Shown here: in pieces, positions 1-13,166 of the stretch
Layout of the letters: each line of letters opens with the position of its first letter
How positions within the stretch are numbered: the stretch's first letter is position 1
Origin: Ailanthus altissimus
Taxonomy: Eukaryota > Streptophyta > Magnoliopsida > Sapindales > Simaroubaceae
Reading direction: 5' to 3'
DNA length: 64,000 nucleotides
Assembly (NCBI GenBank): GCA_946807835.1
Contig: OX327686.1
Span: forward strand, 15,438,001 to 15,502,000
Notes under the pieces: model-generated
Databases searched by the model: none
Seen by the model: only the letters and a program-made list of their open reading frames with translations
What the model was told of the DNA's origin: nothing
Program-made: the position numbers and the translations under genes

Positions 1-1037
1 TTATTTTCAACTAGTGGAATCACATTCTAATGAATGCTAATGATAAATCGACAAGATGTGTTTCATTAGAATAAGATTTTATGACCACATCGCCAATATA
101 TACTTCTAAAAATCAGCCAATCATGTTATGAAATATTGAATTCATCACCCTCTGATATCTTGCTCCAACATTCTTTAATCTGAACAGTATCATTATCTAT
201 CATATGTCCCGATAGCCCTTAAGCATCTAAATGTCGTCTTGCTGACATATGATTTCTTAAAAAATATCTAATTGTATTATGAATAGCCATCAAGAAAGCT
301 CAAGATTTCATGACAGACAGTCGAATTAACTCGCATAACTACTATGGACATGGGATATTTATCTTTGGGAGGTAGGTCACAGTGTTTAAATTCTTGAAGT
401 TGATGCAAACCCGAAGTTTGACATTTTTCTTGATAATGGAAACTAAATTTGATAGCCACTCCACGTAGTTTGTTAGTCTAATGACACCAGCTTAGAGGAG
501 CCTTTTTATTTCTTCTACTATCTTTTCTTCGACTTCTCTAAAAATCTTTCTTATGTGTTGCTTGTAAAGCTAAAATCCATCCTTGATTGGAAGGCTATGT
601 TCTACCAAATCCTAGCTCAGACCAGGCATTTTTGTGTAATCCCATCCAAAGTAATCATTGTATTCCCTCAATATCGCCACTAACTTAGTTTCAAATGTCA
701 GATCTAAGTGTTCATTTATGAAAATTTGTGTTTGTTGATCCTCATTTCCTAAATTGATCTCTCAAAGTCGGCTTTGGGTCTAAGGATTGTGGTCGTCTAA
801 CTTTTTAGGGGTTGGTTTTACTTCTCTTAATTTATAACTGATTTTAGGATCTTGATTTTTGTCTTTGATATACATTTGGCCAAAGCTGACATATGGATTT
901 CCTTTTGTCTATTCATCTAAGTAAATTAAAGGCTGACCTGTGAAAACTATTATTGGTCATGCTAACACTTCTCTTAAGACCTGTTGTGTTCGCTGATTAG
1001 TAGTTTGACTGTATTCCTTGTGTATCGACCATCATCA
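1..1037 (-). pseudogene. Tat-like Ty3/gypsy reverse transcriptase remnant
   Basis: Translating the - strand in several frames gives a recognisable plant gypsy RT start. The segments, in order, resemble 'YNDYFGWDYTKMPGLS', 'DLVEHSLPIKDGF', 'IVEEIKRLL', 'YVEWLSNLVSIIKKN' and 'HEILSFLDGYS'. These match the usual order of the pre-RT tether followed by the first RT blocks (the VEHRLPIK and NxxxPVxKKNGK regions, then the SFMDGYSGYNQI block). Stops and frameshifts break it throughout, and the catalytic aspartate pair would lie beyond the left edge. The copy continues out of the window and joins the protease remnant at 3,274-4,197 across a solo LTR. The lineage (Tat-like, not Athila) is inferred from the motif style only. 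Confidence 0.75.
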
Positions 1038-3273
1038 TGAAAGTGTACTTTGTGTAGGGCGAGTGTATACATTTAATTTTTAATTTACACATCATACATG
1101 CATAATAAAAGTAGTGGAATATTAACAAACATCTCATTATATTAATGAGACATTAGAGAACTTACCTTGAAGTGTGCTTTATGCAGTTCTTGTCATGGAT
1201 TGGGTGAGATCCTTTAAGCTAGAACGGTAGCTTTTTATACTCGGTGGAATTATTTGGTTGAAGTAACACTTGTTTCTTTTATATTTCTATCGACCCTTTA
1301 ATATGTATGACTCTTCATACTCATTTATCTTACACTTTTTGAATGAAAAAAGAGCTTGCATATTTATAGCCAAAGTTGCCTCAAACTCGACCAATGAATT
1401 GCCAATTGGTGGCCAATTTAAAAGAAGCATGACAAAGATTTAAATATTTTAACACTTCATGCTTTAATTAAACATGACAAAGCAATTCATGCTTTGGTCG
1501 AATTCTATTGTCTTAAAAACATGCCACCTCTTGCTTTAAAGAATAGCACGATTAATCATGCTTTAAATTCATTTGATTTAGGTAACAAATACTTAAAAAA
1601 TTACAGCCTAAATTTTGGCTTACTCATTTTGCCATGAATTTAATTAAACAATTCATTTAATTAACATTAGCAAATCTTATTTGTCTAGAAAAAATGAACT
1701 ATTAACACTTAATAAAATAATGGCCATTCAAATCATGCCACGTGTCATGCCATTACAAATTAATGGCATGACATGTGGCTACCAATAGAAAGGATAAAGT
1801 GATAAGTCCCACTTGTTACGATATTGAGCTTAACACTTAAGCCCTAACAATTTCTCGAGAGACTCTAAAATAATTTTAATTTTCAAAGTACTTCACAGAT
1901 TAAACTATTTAATCCGATAAGCTACCCTAGTGTACAATGAGTACAGTTCATATAGTGAGACTCTCTAAGTTCATACCCATTTTGTATTACGAAACTCTTT
2001 CATAAGTGCATAAATAATTCTCCACACACATATTATAGAAATAAAAAAAAAACGTGTTGAACCATACAAGTTGAGGTTAATAGATATTTATATAATCTCT
2101 TTGTCATTTATATCCTGAAAAAATGAAGACATAGATCATCATCATCAGGTCTCCATATGCTCAACCCTAGAACTTGTCTCCAGATTTATATTCCCATAAA
2201 TAATATTCACAAATACTTTTGCTATATAGGTTCTCACACAGGAAACACTTTTCTCGGATTAGTTACTTATGGCCATAAGATTTTGTGGAATACAATCTTA
2301 GAGCATCTAAATATACAACTCACCCATATGAGCTGATGGATCCCATATATACACACACCAGACTCTATAAGCATTAGACTATACCCATCGGTCAAACCAT
2401 TAAAGGTCTCTGACATATGTGGAACCTGAGTATAGTGGATCACTTACAAGCCTACCATGGTGCTCAGGTTAAAGGACCAAATACTACTCAACTCGAAAGA
2501 CCTCTCTATTAACGGCTTTGTGGGATTTCTATTGGAGGTCCTACTTGAGTCTGTTAAGTACTTCGTCCTAACTGAATACTCGCATATCTATACGAGCTTC
2601 CACTAAACTTATGATCTGCTAAAACTAACCATCTGGACCGCCGACCTATTGCTAATAAATGTTTTGACCTCATATGAGAATGAAAAACTGGAGTATTTTT
2701 TGTATCGGTGGATGAAGAATCGCAAACATAATAATTTCTAGTTGACCAAGTTTCAAGAAAAAATATACTTTCGAGAAACGACAAGCATGACTGAAATGGC
2801 TATACATACAAATCTATATGCTTTGATTGGAACTTCTCAGATATAGGTATATACTAATCTATATATGATAAGGTTTCCACCGACAGATCTACATCTGCGA
2901 AGATAGATTGAGAATATAAAATTTAAGAATATATTTGCATAATGACGTTTCTTAATACTATTTGTAACCCTTTGTAATTATGTCATTGTTAGTATACCTT
3001 CAAGTCTTTATCCCATTTAAGATAAGGCTCTAACTCTTTATATTTCACTAACTCTTAGCAATTATAACCTTCAGCGTTGCTAATTCTTAGCCCTGGTCTA
3101 AACTTTTTTAGACCAGATTGACCTACTTCAGATCATACAATGTCTGAAATGTTACAATCATCTTATCATATATATTTAATATTAAAAAATTTATTCAAAA
3201 TACTTATTGTATAAATATTAAACAATTAATATTCATACAATATTAGAATGGCACGTAATCACCATTTCTAACA
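1038..3273 (-). mobile_element. Solo LTR, copia-type family B
   Basis: On the + strand it starts TGAAAGTG and ends CATTTCTAACA, so on the - strand it has TG...CA ends. The flanking 5-mers are catca (1,033-1,037) and aatca (3,274-3,278), a 4/5 target duplication. Its - strand matches the copia B 5' LTR at 29,532-30,590 plus 41,504-41,993 in the same order, but is about 690 bp longer. No PBS or coding sequence adjoins it, so it is a solo LTR. It splits the gypsy RT from the gypsy protease. Confidence 0.75.
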
Positions 3274-4197
3274 AATCATTCCTCTTGAGGATGGTGGTCC
3301 TAAGGGATGAATCGTATAATAAAGCCAACGTTATTTGCTCATCTCCTGCGAAAGGCTCTAGATCGGCATGGATTATTTAAACAAACCTATTTGGCTGCCA
3401 TTTGAAAATTATTTGATGAATGCTTTAAAACAAAGTCTTGTTGGAGTAGATTTAGCCTCTTCCTAACATGATGTTGTAGTCATTTAGTAAATTAACTACA
3501 TAGAATGCTTCATCTCGCTCTAAATGATTGATTTTGACTCTAAGCGATGGAATCTATCTATTAGTGGTTTTTTGCCCATCAAAATTGGTCATAATTACCT
3601 CTTCTAGCTCCAGGTCGGATTTATAAATTCTAAGTTTCTTCAACATTCATAGAGGTAAAATATTTACACCTTACCCATTATCAATAAAGATGTTTTTACA
3701 AGGGAATCCATTGAGGTCGGCCTTAACATTACATGTCCAAATATGCTAGGTCATCTCTTCACTTGTGGCATTGCAAAATCCCCATCAAAGGTTAAAGTCT
3801 GACCAAGTTTAGGTTAGAAGGACTCAGAGAGCAAGACAACTGTATTGATAACTTCTTTTTTAGCTTCCTCTAGATTACTTTACCCCTAATCGGGTTTGTC
3901 TTTTTTGACCAGTACCTAAATCTTTTTTATTGTGATGAGGAGTGGTAGTCTCATATGGTGGGCTTTGATGTAAGCCAATTCTCTTCTGAGTCTTTGTCAG
4001 CTTAGGATTGTTATAACCCTAATATCTACCTAGTCGATTGAACACGCTCTGCCTCAGTATGTTGTGCACCCACTATTTGACTTTGCTGGCCCTAGGCTTG
4101 AAAGTTTTTCTAGGGTAGTGTTATTAAGTTAACCTTGTAGTTGATGGCGTCTGACCATTAATGACTTTTTTAAAGGTTGTTTGGCATTGTGGGTAAA
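3274..4197 (-). pseudogene. Tat-like gypsy aspartic protease remnant
   Basis: The - strand reads a broken retropepsin of the plant gypsy type. A segment like 'FIDNGxGVNILPL' replaces the usual LVDNGSxxNVLP active-site loop, followed by 'MLKKLRIYKSDLE', 'IMTNFDG' and a later 'NLLNDYNIML'. The active site is D-N-G, as in many Tat and Athila proteases. Several stops are present. It lies between the RT remnant on its left and the gag remnant on its right, which is the expected pol order for a - strand element. Confidence 0.6.
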
Positions 4198-5613
4198 TGA
4201 TAAGCACGTTTTCTATATGATGTTATACCTTTCTTAATTTGATATTTGCTCATTTTGAATGTGAATATGTGACTTTTTATATATATTAAAGTTATTTGTA
4301 AGTTTCAAGTTAATAAAGCTATTTGGAATTAAAATTCAAAGAAAACAAGGCACAAAAACCAATATGCTACAATGGATTGCTATAGTAAACAAGCTACAGT
4401 GCCAATGATTAGTGTTAGGAAATAATATTTTTTCTATAGTACTCTGTGCCTAGGCACTAAAAAGTGCGCCCAGATGCCAAATTACCCAATTTTTGGCACC
4501 AAGGGGCCAAAGAGTGGCACCCAGGAACCAAATCGGGATACCTTTGGTAGAAAGCTTGGCGCTTAGGCACTGCCAGCACCCCAATTCCATTTTTTTCTTT
4601 GTGCCCTAATTTTGAAGCCTATTTTTGAAACCTATAAAAAGAAGATTAAAAGCCTTATTTACAAAGAAGGAGGAGAGCGCGAAATAGAGATAGAGACAAA
4701 GAATTTTAGTGAGAGAAACATATTGAAGCTGGGATTTGGACAAGATTATTGAAGATTGAAGGTTTTTCAAGATTTCTCCAACTAGTTCCTTTTTCTCTCT
4801 CTACTTTATTTATATTTATTTCAAGTTTGTAATTGTGTTTTGTATTATTTTGAACATGAGTACTTTTATAAACATTTGGATGGATGTAATTGAATATTTC
4901 CCTATGAATTGCTAGATTATATGTTCCAGGGATTGATGGAACTCTATTGAACACTATGTGTTGATGTTTTATGTGGCTAATGACCATTTTATGTTTATTC
5001 ATTTATACTTTTTATGTGCTTAATGGTTCTAATTTCATTGAAAAATGGATTACATAATTTAAATAATTTGGGTTATGTATTTGAGAGAGTCTAATCCATA
5101 TGTTGGTTGTAAAAAGTATAGCTTTAAGTTTGTTGAGTTGGAAGACTAATAAACTTAGGATAGTTACAAAAGAATAGCTTAATACATGTATGTATAATGG
5201 GTTAAATAGGGATATCAGCCTAGTTGTATATACATAGGGTCTCATTCGACATTCGGGAGAGGTAATGGGATTAGTCGTACACATTTGATTAATGAATGCG
5301 TAAAAATTATTTGTTAATCACTAGTTAAAAAAAGCATAAGAACAATAAATGGAAATCAAGTCCATAGAACCCATTGCCATAGAACTCTGATACTTTTAAT
5401 TTACCAAATTATTTAGTTTTAAAGCATTGTTAATTCTATAATTTAATTTAACCTTTTAATTAGCCTAAATAACATTAGGTTGCCAATATCATAGTACTTT
5501 GCATTAATTAAGGATACCAATCCTCGTAGGACGATACTCACTCATCATTGTATTACTTAATCACGATCTATGCACTTATAGTTTCAATTCGTGTGTGTGT
5601 AATTTCGCTGATA
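4198..5613 (+). mobile_element. Athila-like solo LTR
   Basis: It starts TGATAAGCACG and carries the usual plan of an Athila LTR. A direct-repeat-rich U3 at about 4,420-4,590 is followed by 'ttcctttttctctctctac', then a 'ccagggattgatggaact' block. It ends with a decayed 'attacttaatcacgatctatgcactta' type block (shown only in outline), which is the mirror image of 57,550-57,680. Flanks are gtaaa (4,193-4,197) and gcaaa (5,614-5,618), a possible 4/5 target duplication. It interrupts the - strand gypsy element. The right boundary is tentative. Confidence 0.6.
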
Positions 5614-7600
5614 GCAAACCTAATAAACTTTCTTAGAATTCAATTCTTCTATAACTATCATCTCTTTTCGACATGCGCCTTCAGTAGTATTGCCTACTTG
5701 GATCTTTATTCTTGGTTAATCAGGAGTCCAAATTTGAACCGAGGGTCTTTCCCTAAAGCTTTCCACTTACTGGATGGTATAATTACATTTATATTGGCTA
5801 TAGGGAAAGGATTAGTTTTGATGATATGGGTTTCCCCTTGAAACTAAACAAAAGTTGTCTTTTAGTAATTAACCGCTAAATTTCATTCCTAAACACGGTA
5901 CGATTATTTGTGTTGTGTCTCCAAGAGTTATGCCACTTACAATAATTCTTTTCAGATTTTTTTGAGCAGCAAGATGTCATGTCCCTCAAATAGCTTTATT
6001 GTTGTCTTTCAAAAGCCAATCAAATATTTCGTTGGCTTTCTTCAAGTCAAAAGAATACTCTTTTGCTATCTAAATATTCTTGCTAAATTTCTTTTTCTCT
6101 TTGGAAGAAATTTGCTTCTCAAGGATTAGGTATTTATACGGGGCTCCATTCACTGTTTCAGCAAGGTAGACCTCCTCGTCCGACTTTAAAATTTTTGGAA
6201 TCACTTTTTGATTCGATTTAGATAACCGATATATCCAACTGATCTTTGTAATAAGTTCATTTGAAGGATGCCCTCTTTTGATAATTTTTCATCAAAAGCC
6301 TCTCATAACTGGCCATTAGAGTGGCCAATTTATAAAAAATCCTGAAATCGATGCCTTTATAAGTGTTCTTTTATTGCAAATGACTTGTCCCTCACTATCA
6401 TTGGCACATAGTCAGGTTTAGTGATTTAGGTTTTGCATCGTGTCTTAAGTTTCTTAAATCGAGCTATGTATTTCGACACTAAGTCGCTTAGCATCTACAT
6501 CACTTTAGCAAGATTGACCAGAGTAACTTTTAAAGGTGGTTTGTAAAATTTGGAATAGAATTTATCCTCCATCTATCCTCGATTGGCAATGGATTATATT
6601 ACTAGGTTCATTTATTAGGTGAAGGCAATCTTTGTTAAAGAGTTGCTAAACAACCCTAACTTCTAAAAGAAAGAAGAGTTGGCTTCCCCACATTGTACCG
6701 TGAACTTTGAGATATGTTCGAAGGTAGTTTTATTTTGTTCCCCTGAAAATAAAAGAGCCTAGGTATTTTGTATCCTTTCGGAAAAGGAAAGAGGGAATCA
6801 ATACTATACGAGTATGGCTTCCTATAGGAGGGCCTTGCCATCGGCTTCAAATCGACCCTCATAGTTTGTAGTGCTTCAACCAATATATTTTTGTCGATCT
6901 TATTACTCTGAAAGCTGACTATTCTTTGTGGCTTTATAAAGCTAAATTGGATCGGCTTGGACTGAGAACTGACTGATTTATTCTTGCACTTGCTGAGCTG
7001 GCTGGTGCAAGCCCCCCTAATTTATTATATTTCTTATGGAATCATAGCTAAAAACTTTTTCAAGTTGACCTTATTGGACTTGGGAGTTTGTAAACTTAAC
7101 CTTCTCAAGTCGCTTAGAATAATTACTGAGCTATGTTGGAGGTTGGCTTAACAATAATTATAGTGCCTTTATGGTTCAATGAGCTCTGGATTGGGTCAAC
7201 TATGAAATAAAGTCGTAAGCTCGGTCTAGTCTATCTCATCGACTCAAGGTTTTTTAGAATGCTCTTGCTGATATTTTAGTTATCTTCTATTAGTGGTTTA
7301 AACACTGCGACCATTTGATTAATGAGTATCATGTCAAGCTACTGATTCCCTAAAGAGATTTGAGAAACTAGACCTTGAATGTCGGCTATGGAGAATGACC
7401 TAAGGGATGAGAGAGAATCTCTCTAAATCTCCTCAAACTGTCAGTTCAGTAAATCCTCTTTAACATTGGCTAGACTTATTTCTTCGTTAGGTGAAGAATT
7501 TAATGGATTTATGATAGGAAGTGGGGTCATGGTCAACTCCTCCCTTTTTTTGCTATGCTGGATAATTCCGTGACATTTTTTCTGACATTTATATTTTTAT
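5614..7600 (-). pseudogene. Tat-like gypsy gag remnant
   Basis: The - strand from about 6,883 leftwards reads a gypsy gag. First comes 'YRKPYSYSIDSLFPFPKGYKIP' in outline (6,750-6,850), the plant gypsy 'PFPRGYKVPxFxLFSG' block. Then come 'MEDKFYSKFYKPPLKVTL', 'VNLAKV', 'KYIARFKKLKTRCK' and 'IKEHL' (about 6,250-6,600), the order seen in Tat-like gags. Frames change several times and many stops occur. A lysine-rich stretch at 5,660-5,850 may be the gag-pol linker. The N-terminal side (6,900-7,600) is too decayed to assign. Confidence 0.65.
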
Positions 7601-8406
7601 TCCCCTTAGTCAAACTTCTAATTGCTATTAGCTTATAGACTACTTTCTCACTAGGCATGCCAAAAAGATGTTCGAAGATAAAATTTATTGATAGGATTCG
7701 TATACATCTAATGTCTTGTTAGAAATACGAGTTTTCTCAGATTCTCAAAGAATTAAGGTTAAGTCTTGTCAAATAAGGTAAAGTTGAATTTAACTCACAG
7801 TAAGCAAGGCTTAGGATACAACCTGGACTGTGAGATAGCGAGCAAATCGTAGGATTTGGATTACTTCACGGAGAAAAACAAGCAAAACTCTAACAATTGG
7901 GTTATGGGAATCAACAAGCAAGGACAAGGAAATTTTAGGTTGAAAGCTAAAATAAATTGAGAGAAAATTATAGTTGTTGTATTGATTTGTATTGAATGAT
8001 GGCTCCTTTATAATAAAAAATCAAGCCTTTAGGCTTTTTAAAATCTTATTCTAATCCTAATCTGAAAGGAAAAAGAACTCTAATTAAATAAGACTTTATA
8101 TATAAATAGGCATCGAAATGGCCCTTATACTCAACTGGGTCTAGCCTAATATATATGAAAAAGAAGAGAATCAAAATAGACCACTTATATATAATTTTGG
8201 GCTGACGTCAACAAATTCAAAATTAAAAAATTGTTACTTTCGAGTAAATTTTCTTTATTTTCATAAATGGAGAGTAAGTTACTATATTTTTACAATTGTA
8301 ATATAAGCGATGGTTTGGACTTACTTCCCTCCTCCTTAATTATAATTTTTTCTAAAACAAATTAGAAATTAGAGAAATAATGTCTCAAAATATAATAAAT
8401 TGGTTA
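7601..8406 (-). repeat. Probable 5' LTR of the Tat-like gypsy element
   Basis: It lies upstream of gag on the - strand. A TATA-like 'ttataaaggagcc' sits near 8,005-8,020 (- strand), followed by a CAAT- and pyrimidine-rich leader with 'caatacaacaactataatt'. No clean TG/CA ends or PBS could be fixed, so the limits are approximate. No gene is seen here. Confidence 0.35.
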
Positions 8407-8415
8407 TTATTTCAC

Positions 8416-9525
8416 GAAAAAATTTTGTAAATAGCCAAATTTAGAGGGCACTTAACTAATTTAGCCATAGTTCAAAATTTCTAATTTATTTAGCCAAACA
8501 CAACAAATTTGAATAAAAATATCTTTTTACTATTTCAATACACTACAATGAACAGTACTGTTACAGTACCTTTTGTTTATTTAAAATTAAATTTTTTTAT
8601 TAAAATTATGTTTATTTATTTATTAATTATTTAATCATATTACCACAAAATTTAAATAAATATTAATTATTTAATGTAGTTAAATATAAACTTAAGCTTA
8701 AATAAATATAAATATAATTTTTAACAAATAATATAAATTTATTATATTATACATAATAAAATATATATTAAAACTAAATAAATAATTTATTTATTTAATG
8801 ATAAATAAAATAATAAATAATTTAATTTAATTATAAATTAAATAAATATAATAAAATATTTTTTTATCGCATCCATATTTAAGCGCGATAAGTTCTTATC
8901 CCACCCAAATATGGATGCGATATATTCTTATCGCGCCCATATTCGAGCGTGATAAGTTTTTATCCCACCCTTAATATAGGTGCGATATTGTTTTTTTGTA
9001 TAAATATTTTTATTTATTTTTATTTTTTTATAATTTTATTTTATTATATATGGCATGATTAATTTATATTATTCATAAATAAATTAAATATATTTATCTA
9101 TATATTTATTTGTTTTATTTAATTATTAATAAATATAATTTTAATAAAAAATGCAAATTAAGTTTGTATTTGTTTATAAAAATTACTTTTTAATTAATTT
9201 TATTTATTTAGTTTAATTTAAATACATTAAATAATTATATTATTTTATATAAATTTTGTAGTAATATTATTAAAATAAATAAATAAATAATATAAAATAA
9301 ATATAGTTTTAATAAATAAAAAATATTTAATTTTACATAAAAAAAGTTATTGTAGTAGAATCCTAATCATTATAACAATACTGTTTATTTTAGTAGGTAC
9401 TATTTAAATAGTGAAAAGATATTTTTATTCGTTCTTTAAGTCTTTTGCTACAAAAGTTAAAAAATAAAATAAATGACTAAATTAATTATGTGCAATGCAA
9501 ATTTGGCTATTTAAGAAAGTTTCTC
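8416..9525. mobile_element. Mutator-like non-autonomous DNA element (MULE-MITE)
   Basis: It is flanked on both sides by the identical 9-mer TTATTTCAC (8,407-8,415 and 9,526-9,534), the target-duplication length of Mutator-like elements. The ends are inverted repeats of about 120-150 bp. From the left GAAAAAATTTTGTAAATAGC, from the right GAGAAACTTTCTTAAATAGC, both continuing through 'gaataaaaatatctttt' to an 'acagta' block. There is no ORF of any length. The interior is almost pure A/T except for the foldback array at 8,865-8,987. Confidence 0.8.
8865..8987. repeat. Two tandem foldback units inside the MULE-MITE
   Basis: TATCGCATCCATATTT (8,865-8,880) is perfectly complementary to AAATATGGATGCGATA (8,907-8,922). 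A second unit, about 64 bp further on, pairs TATCGCGCCCATATT (8,930-8,944) with AATATAGGTGCGATA (8,973-8,987) with a few mismatches. Each loop contains a smaller GATAAG/CTTATC-type hairpin followed by CCCACCC. It is a GC-rich island in very AT-rich DNA. Confidence 0.8.
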
Positions 9526-9534
9526 TTATTTCAC

Positions 9535-10120
9535 ATCTAAATTATTATTCATGTTGTAGTAGCAAACTTCTCTTAATCTAACCCAACCTTTTCAATAATG
9601 AATTTTGTAATATTCACTATTTAGGTTTTGAAAAATGGTATATATTGCATGAAAACCGAACACTGTCTTTAGGCCTTTGGGGTAAGATTGTCATGACAAT
9701 AAAAAAGCTCCTCTGAGTTTAGACTTTAGACAATTCTAAACTATGCGTTTTTTTTTTTTTTTTATGATTCATCCCGAACCTTGTACAGGCTACAACCCAA
9801 TATATAAAACCCGAATGTATTAAAACTCTGAATTACCCTCCGACTTGCTTGTAGAGCTTGCTTCGCTTCAACTCTTAAACCCTTAGTTCACTTCATTGGT
9901 TCACTGATGATATTAGTGGTTGGTCAAATTTGGGGACCTATTAATAAATATCTCAAAGTTCTCTAGCCAAACTATGATTACCCAAGTCCTAGAGGGGGCT
10001 GAGTGAAATAAAAATTCTATTAGGGCCTATTTGCACAACTAACAAACTTTTAAGGGTCAATTTGTAATATATGCAAACTTAACTAGGTCAAAACAAAATT
10101 AATAAAACAAAGAGAGGTTG
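9535..10120. other. Spacer with a poly-T run
   Basis: No gene or repeat structure was recognised. A run of about 18 T occurs near 9,748-9,766. Confidence 0.4.
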
Positions 10121-10500
10121 TATGATATTATTCAGATGAAACCCTAATTCCATCACAGTTTCACACAACGCCGCGTAGCCCTCCATCGGTCCGTTGTTGC
10201 TTGCGATTTCAGCCACAGTTAAGTTGTTGATCGACGCCGAGAAGAGACCAACAGCTTCAGGCGAAGCCAACAAGCTAAACCCACTGTGAACCTTCGCCCA
10301 GCCACCGCAGCTCATGGTCATATTGCAGTTCACCGCTGTGCCGTTTGGTTTGCCAGTTGTTACGCAAAGCCAACTGCTATATCACCGTCCAGTGCTGTTT
10401 CGTCTGCGACTTGCCACTACAGAGACCAAGCGACCATGCACGCCGCTACTATGGCTGCGTGTATGGCTCTTTCTTGCTTCTTTTTGCTCGTTTTCTTTTC
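10121..10500. other. Unidentified GC-richer island
   Basis: About 380 bp of markedly higher GC than either side. It has short open frames on both strands: 81 codons on - at 10,088-10,333, and 85 and 74 codons on + at 10,286-10,543. An 'aaaccctaa' motif near 10,138 resembles the telo-box common in promoters and leaders of plant translation genes. It could be the remains of a promoter, leader or first exon of the zinc-finger pseudogene downstream, or part of an unknown element. No protein family was recognised. Confidence 0.3.
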
Positions 10501-10783
10501 TTTTTTTTATTACAATAAAAATAATTTTAAAAAATTAATCTAAGATTTAATCTAACCAAGAGGAAAAATTGTGATTTTATTTCATCACCCCCTCTTGTTA
10601 CAATTTCAAATAAGAAATACAAACAAATATCTAACCATGAATTATTGGGCATAATCATTCATCGTATAATTAATAAAAATAACAATATAGATTAGTATGC
10701 AATTGGTGCTACAATAAATAACTACTATTATACACAAAATAAATTATACATGTAATATGAAATAAGGCGACTCTAACACCAGT

Positions 10784-12240
10784 TGTTGGTTGGTAATAAA
10801 AAAAATTTGTTTATAAAAATAAATGCAGCGGAAGTTTGATCGTCTTGTTCATAATTACATGTATAGGGATAGAAGATTATCTCAATTCCTCGCTATGGCA
10901 AATATTGAATTAATTGGCTGCAATTTTCTCTACTATCCTCAATCTTCAAACTCAATGTGTGTGGGCACGTGGATCTTTCTTAAATCTCTAAAAACACTAA
11001 TACCAAAATTTGAGACAATAGTATTAATTAAATTCTTTTTCCACGTAAGAATACGTAAAAGGATTTTTCTTTGTATAGTTGTTATGGTTTATTACTCCAT
11101 ACCTCTCATATATATAGTGATCTCCCTTGGGTATTTAAAATTTGATTAGGATTAGAAAATTAGAGTTTGATTAGGATTTGAGCTAGTAGAGGGACTACAA
11201 GACCCATAGACTTCCTAACTCCAACTTAAAAGACATAATCCTTATTATTTCATAATACACCAATTCTTCTAAGTTAACCCTAGGCTATTCCACTAAAAGT
11301 CAAGAGCTATACTTTACTAACTAATGTTATAAAGTAAAAACTCATTTAATTAAAACTTTTTTTAATTAAATTGGACTTGGTCTTGAGACCAATAATAACC
11401 ACTTAATTTAATTGATGTCTATAATTAAAGTTAGGCCTTGAAAAAATGTCTTGCCTCTTTAATTACTTATTTACCCCTAAATTATTGAATGCTCTAATGA
11501 TCACTTTTAATATGTCTATATTTGTAAATAAATTTACAAATAAAAATTATTATTCAATAAATAATTTATTGAATAAACTGTGGCCACAGATTCTAATTAT
11601 CCAGTACTGCAAACAATTTAGGTGGATATTAATTATTAGATTCCATCTTGCAAATATATGTTTTTACGACCCATGAAATTATATCTCCAAGTTATCAAAG
11701 TTTTGACTGTTTATTTAAATCTCACTCTGTGATAATTCAAAAGATACAATGCATGAATGTAAGTTCATTACCTGCTCAGAATTAAGATCAATTAAGCTTA
11801 TTAAAATTTTTGTGAATTAAGATCTAAGACATTCAGTTAACCATATCAAAATTCACAATAGTCCTGTTCAATGTAACATATACACTAGTTTTTCTACTCG
11901 AAGTATTTACTTCAATGATCAAGGAAAATTATCCACTATAAGAAGCATAAAAAACTACAATCTTACATAATGAAATGCATTTTTTCATTAATGGCTGTGA
12001 ACTTCATTTAATTTATAAATAACTTGTGAACTATACCCTATGTATTAGCATAATATGCTTAATACATAGATCACATACTTTATAAATATGGGCTCATCAA
12101 TGTATGCTCGATTATATGTATGAATAAACTTTTATTAATCAAATATAATGTTATTTCACATGCTTTAAGGACATAAATAACATTGTATGTCTAATAGATA
12201 TTATGTTTTCCTCACTTCTAATGTAATGTTATTTGTTAAA
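10784..12240 (-). repeat. Probable copia-type LTR with decayed primer-binding site
   Basis: Just left of a TGTTGGTTGG start is ctctaacacca (10,771-10,781), a degenerate complement of the initiator-Met tRNA PBS (TGGTATCAGAG). This suggests a - strand element whose 5' LTR lies to the right. A near-perfect 30-bp palindrome sits at 12,039-12,068. No internal coding region remains to the left, and the right end is uncertain. Confidence 0.4.
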
Positions 12241-12685
12241 CAAAATTTTCTTACTAATATAAGTTAGATAACTGTGTTGCATTGCTCCTGTGATTGAATG
12301 GCAGGTTTTGATTAATTTTAGATCAATAAGTTGAAAAGTGAGAATGAAGTTTGAAGTATCTAGCGGGATTATGACATTTTGCTTTTGTTTTTAAATTTTT
12401 GTGTTCAGGAGAAATATGGTCCAAAAGGCCAGGGTAAAGTATCAAATGGTTCAACTGCCAAGCCTAACGAGGCCTCAAAGCTGCAACTTGATATTGATAC
12501 AAACATTGGGTTATCTTAATGCCCACCAAGGTTTTGTAGGTATGTACCTCTTTCTCTTGTTTATATTGCATCTCTTTTACATTTTTACATAAAGAAACTA
12601 AAGGTAAGTCTAGGTAATATAAAGAATCGTAGTATATTTATAATTGAGCTTCACTTAGGAATGAGCATATGTGAAAACAGCCAGT

Positions 12686-13166
12686 AGTCACGGACTATTT
12701 TTGAACCGTGCGGCCTTAGACGCGTTACGTGCTAAGCAGCCAAGAAAACCACACAAAGAGAAGAAAAATAAGCACACTAAGTGTTTGCACAAATGCTCTC
12801 TATATTGCTGAAGAGAAAACAAAGCTATGAGATGATTTATACAAGTGAGGGTCTTCGCTTTATATACTAACAGTCCTATACAATCTACTGTTGAGATCTA
12901 AATGATCTAACAGTGTATATACAAGATGCAATAATATTCCCTAGAATATTCTTAGATGCCATCATATATTCCTTGGAATATTCCTTTCCTAATTAAGGTT
13001 AGCAACCCTAATAAGTCACGGGCTTGGCCTGGTTTTTCACCCATGTCAGCGGGTCTTCTAGAAGTTCCAGTCCGCGATCCATTCCAGCAGCCCATATAGC
13101 CTCTAGGAGGCTTTGTCGCGCACCAAGTGTTCGAAAAAAATGCTTGAGAACACTTGGAGCGTGACA
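12686..13166 (-). repeat. Chromovirus 3' LTR
   Basis: It reads agTCACGGACT...GCGTGACA on the + strand. The termini are inverted (TGTCACG/CGTGACA). On the - strand the polypurine tract GGTGGGGGAGAA (13,167-13,178) precedes it. It matches the LTR at 15,713-16,192 along its length with scattered substitutions. Confidence 0.85.

Noticed and set aside
5548..5841. 97-codon open frame on + across the Athila-like LTR end
   Set aside because: It spans the end of a solo LTR and the antisense of gypsy DNA. The translation is hydrophobic because of AT-rich codons and has no recognisable domain.
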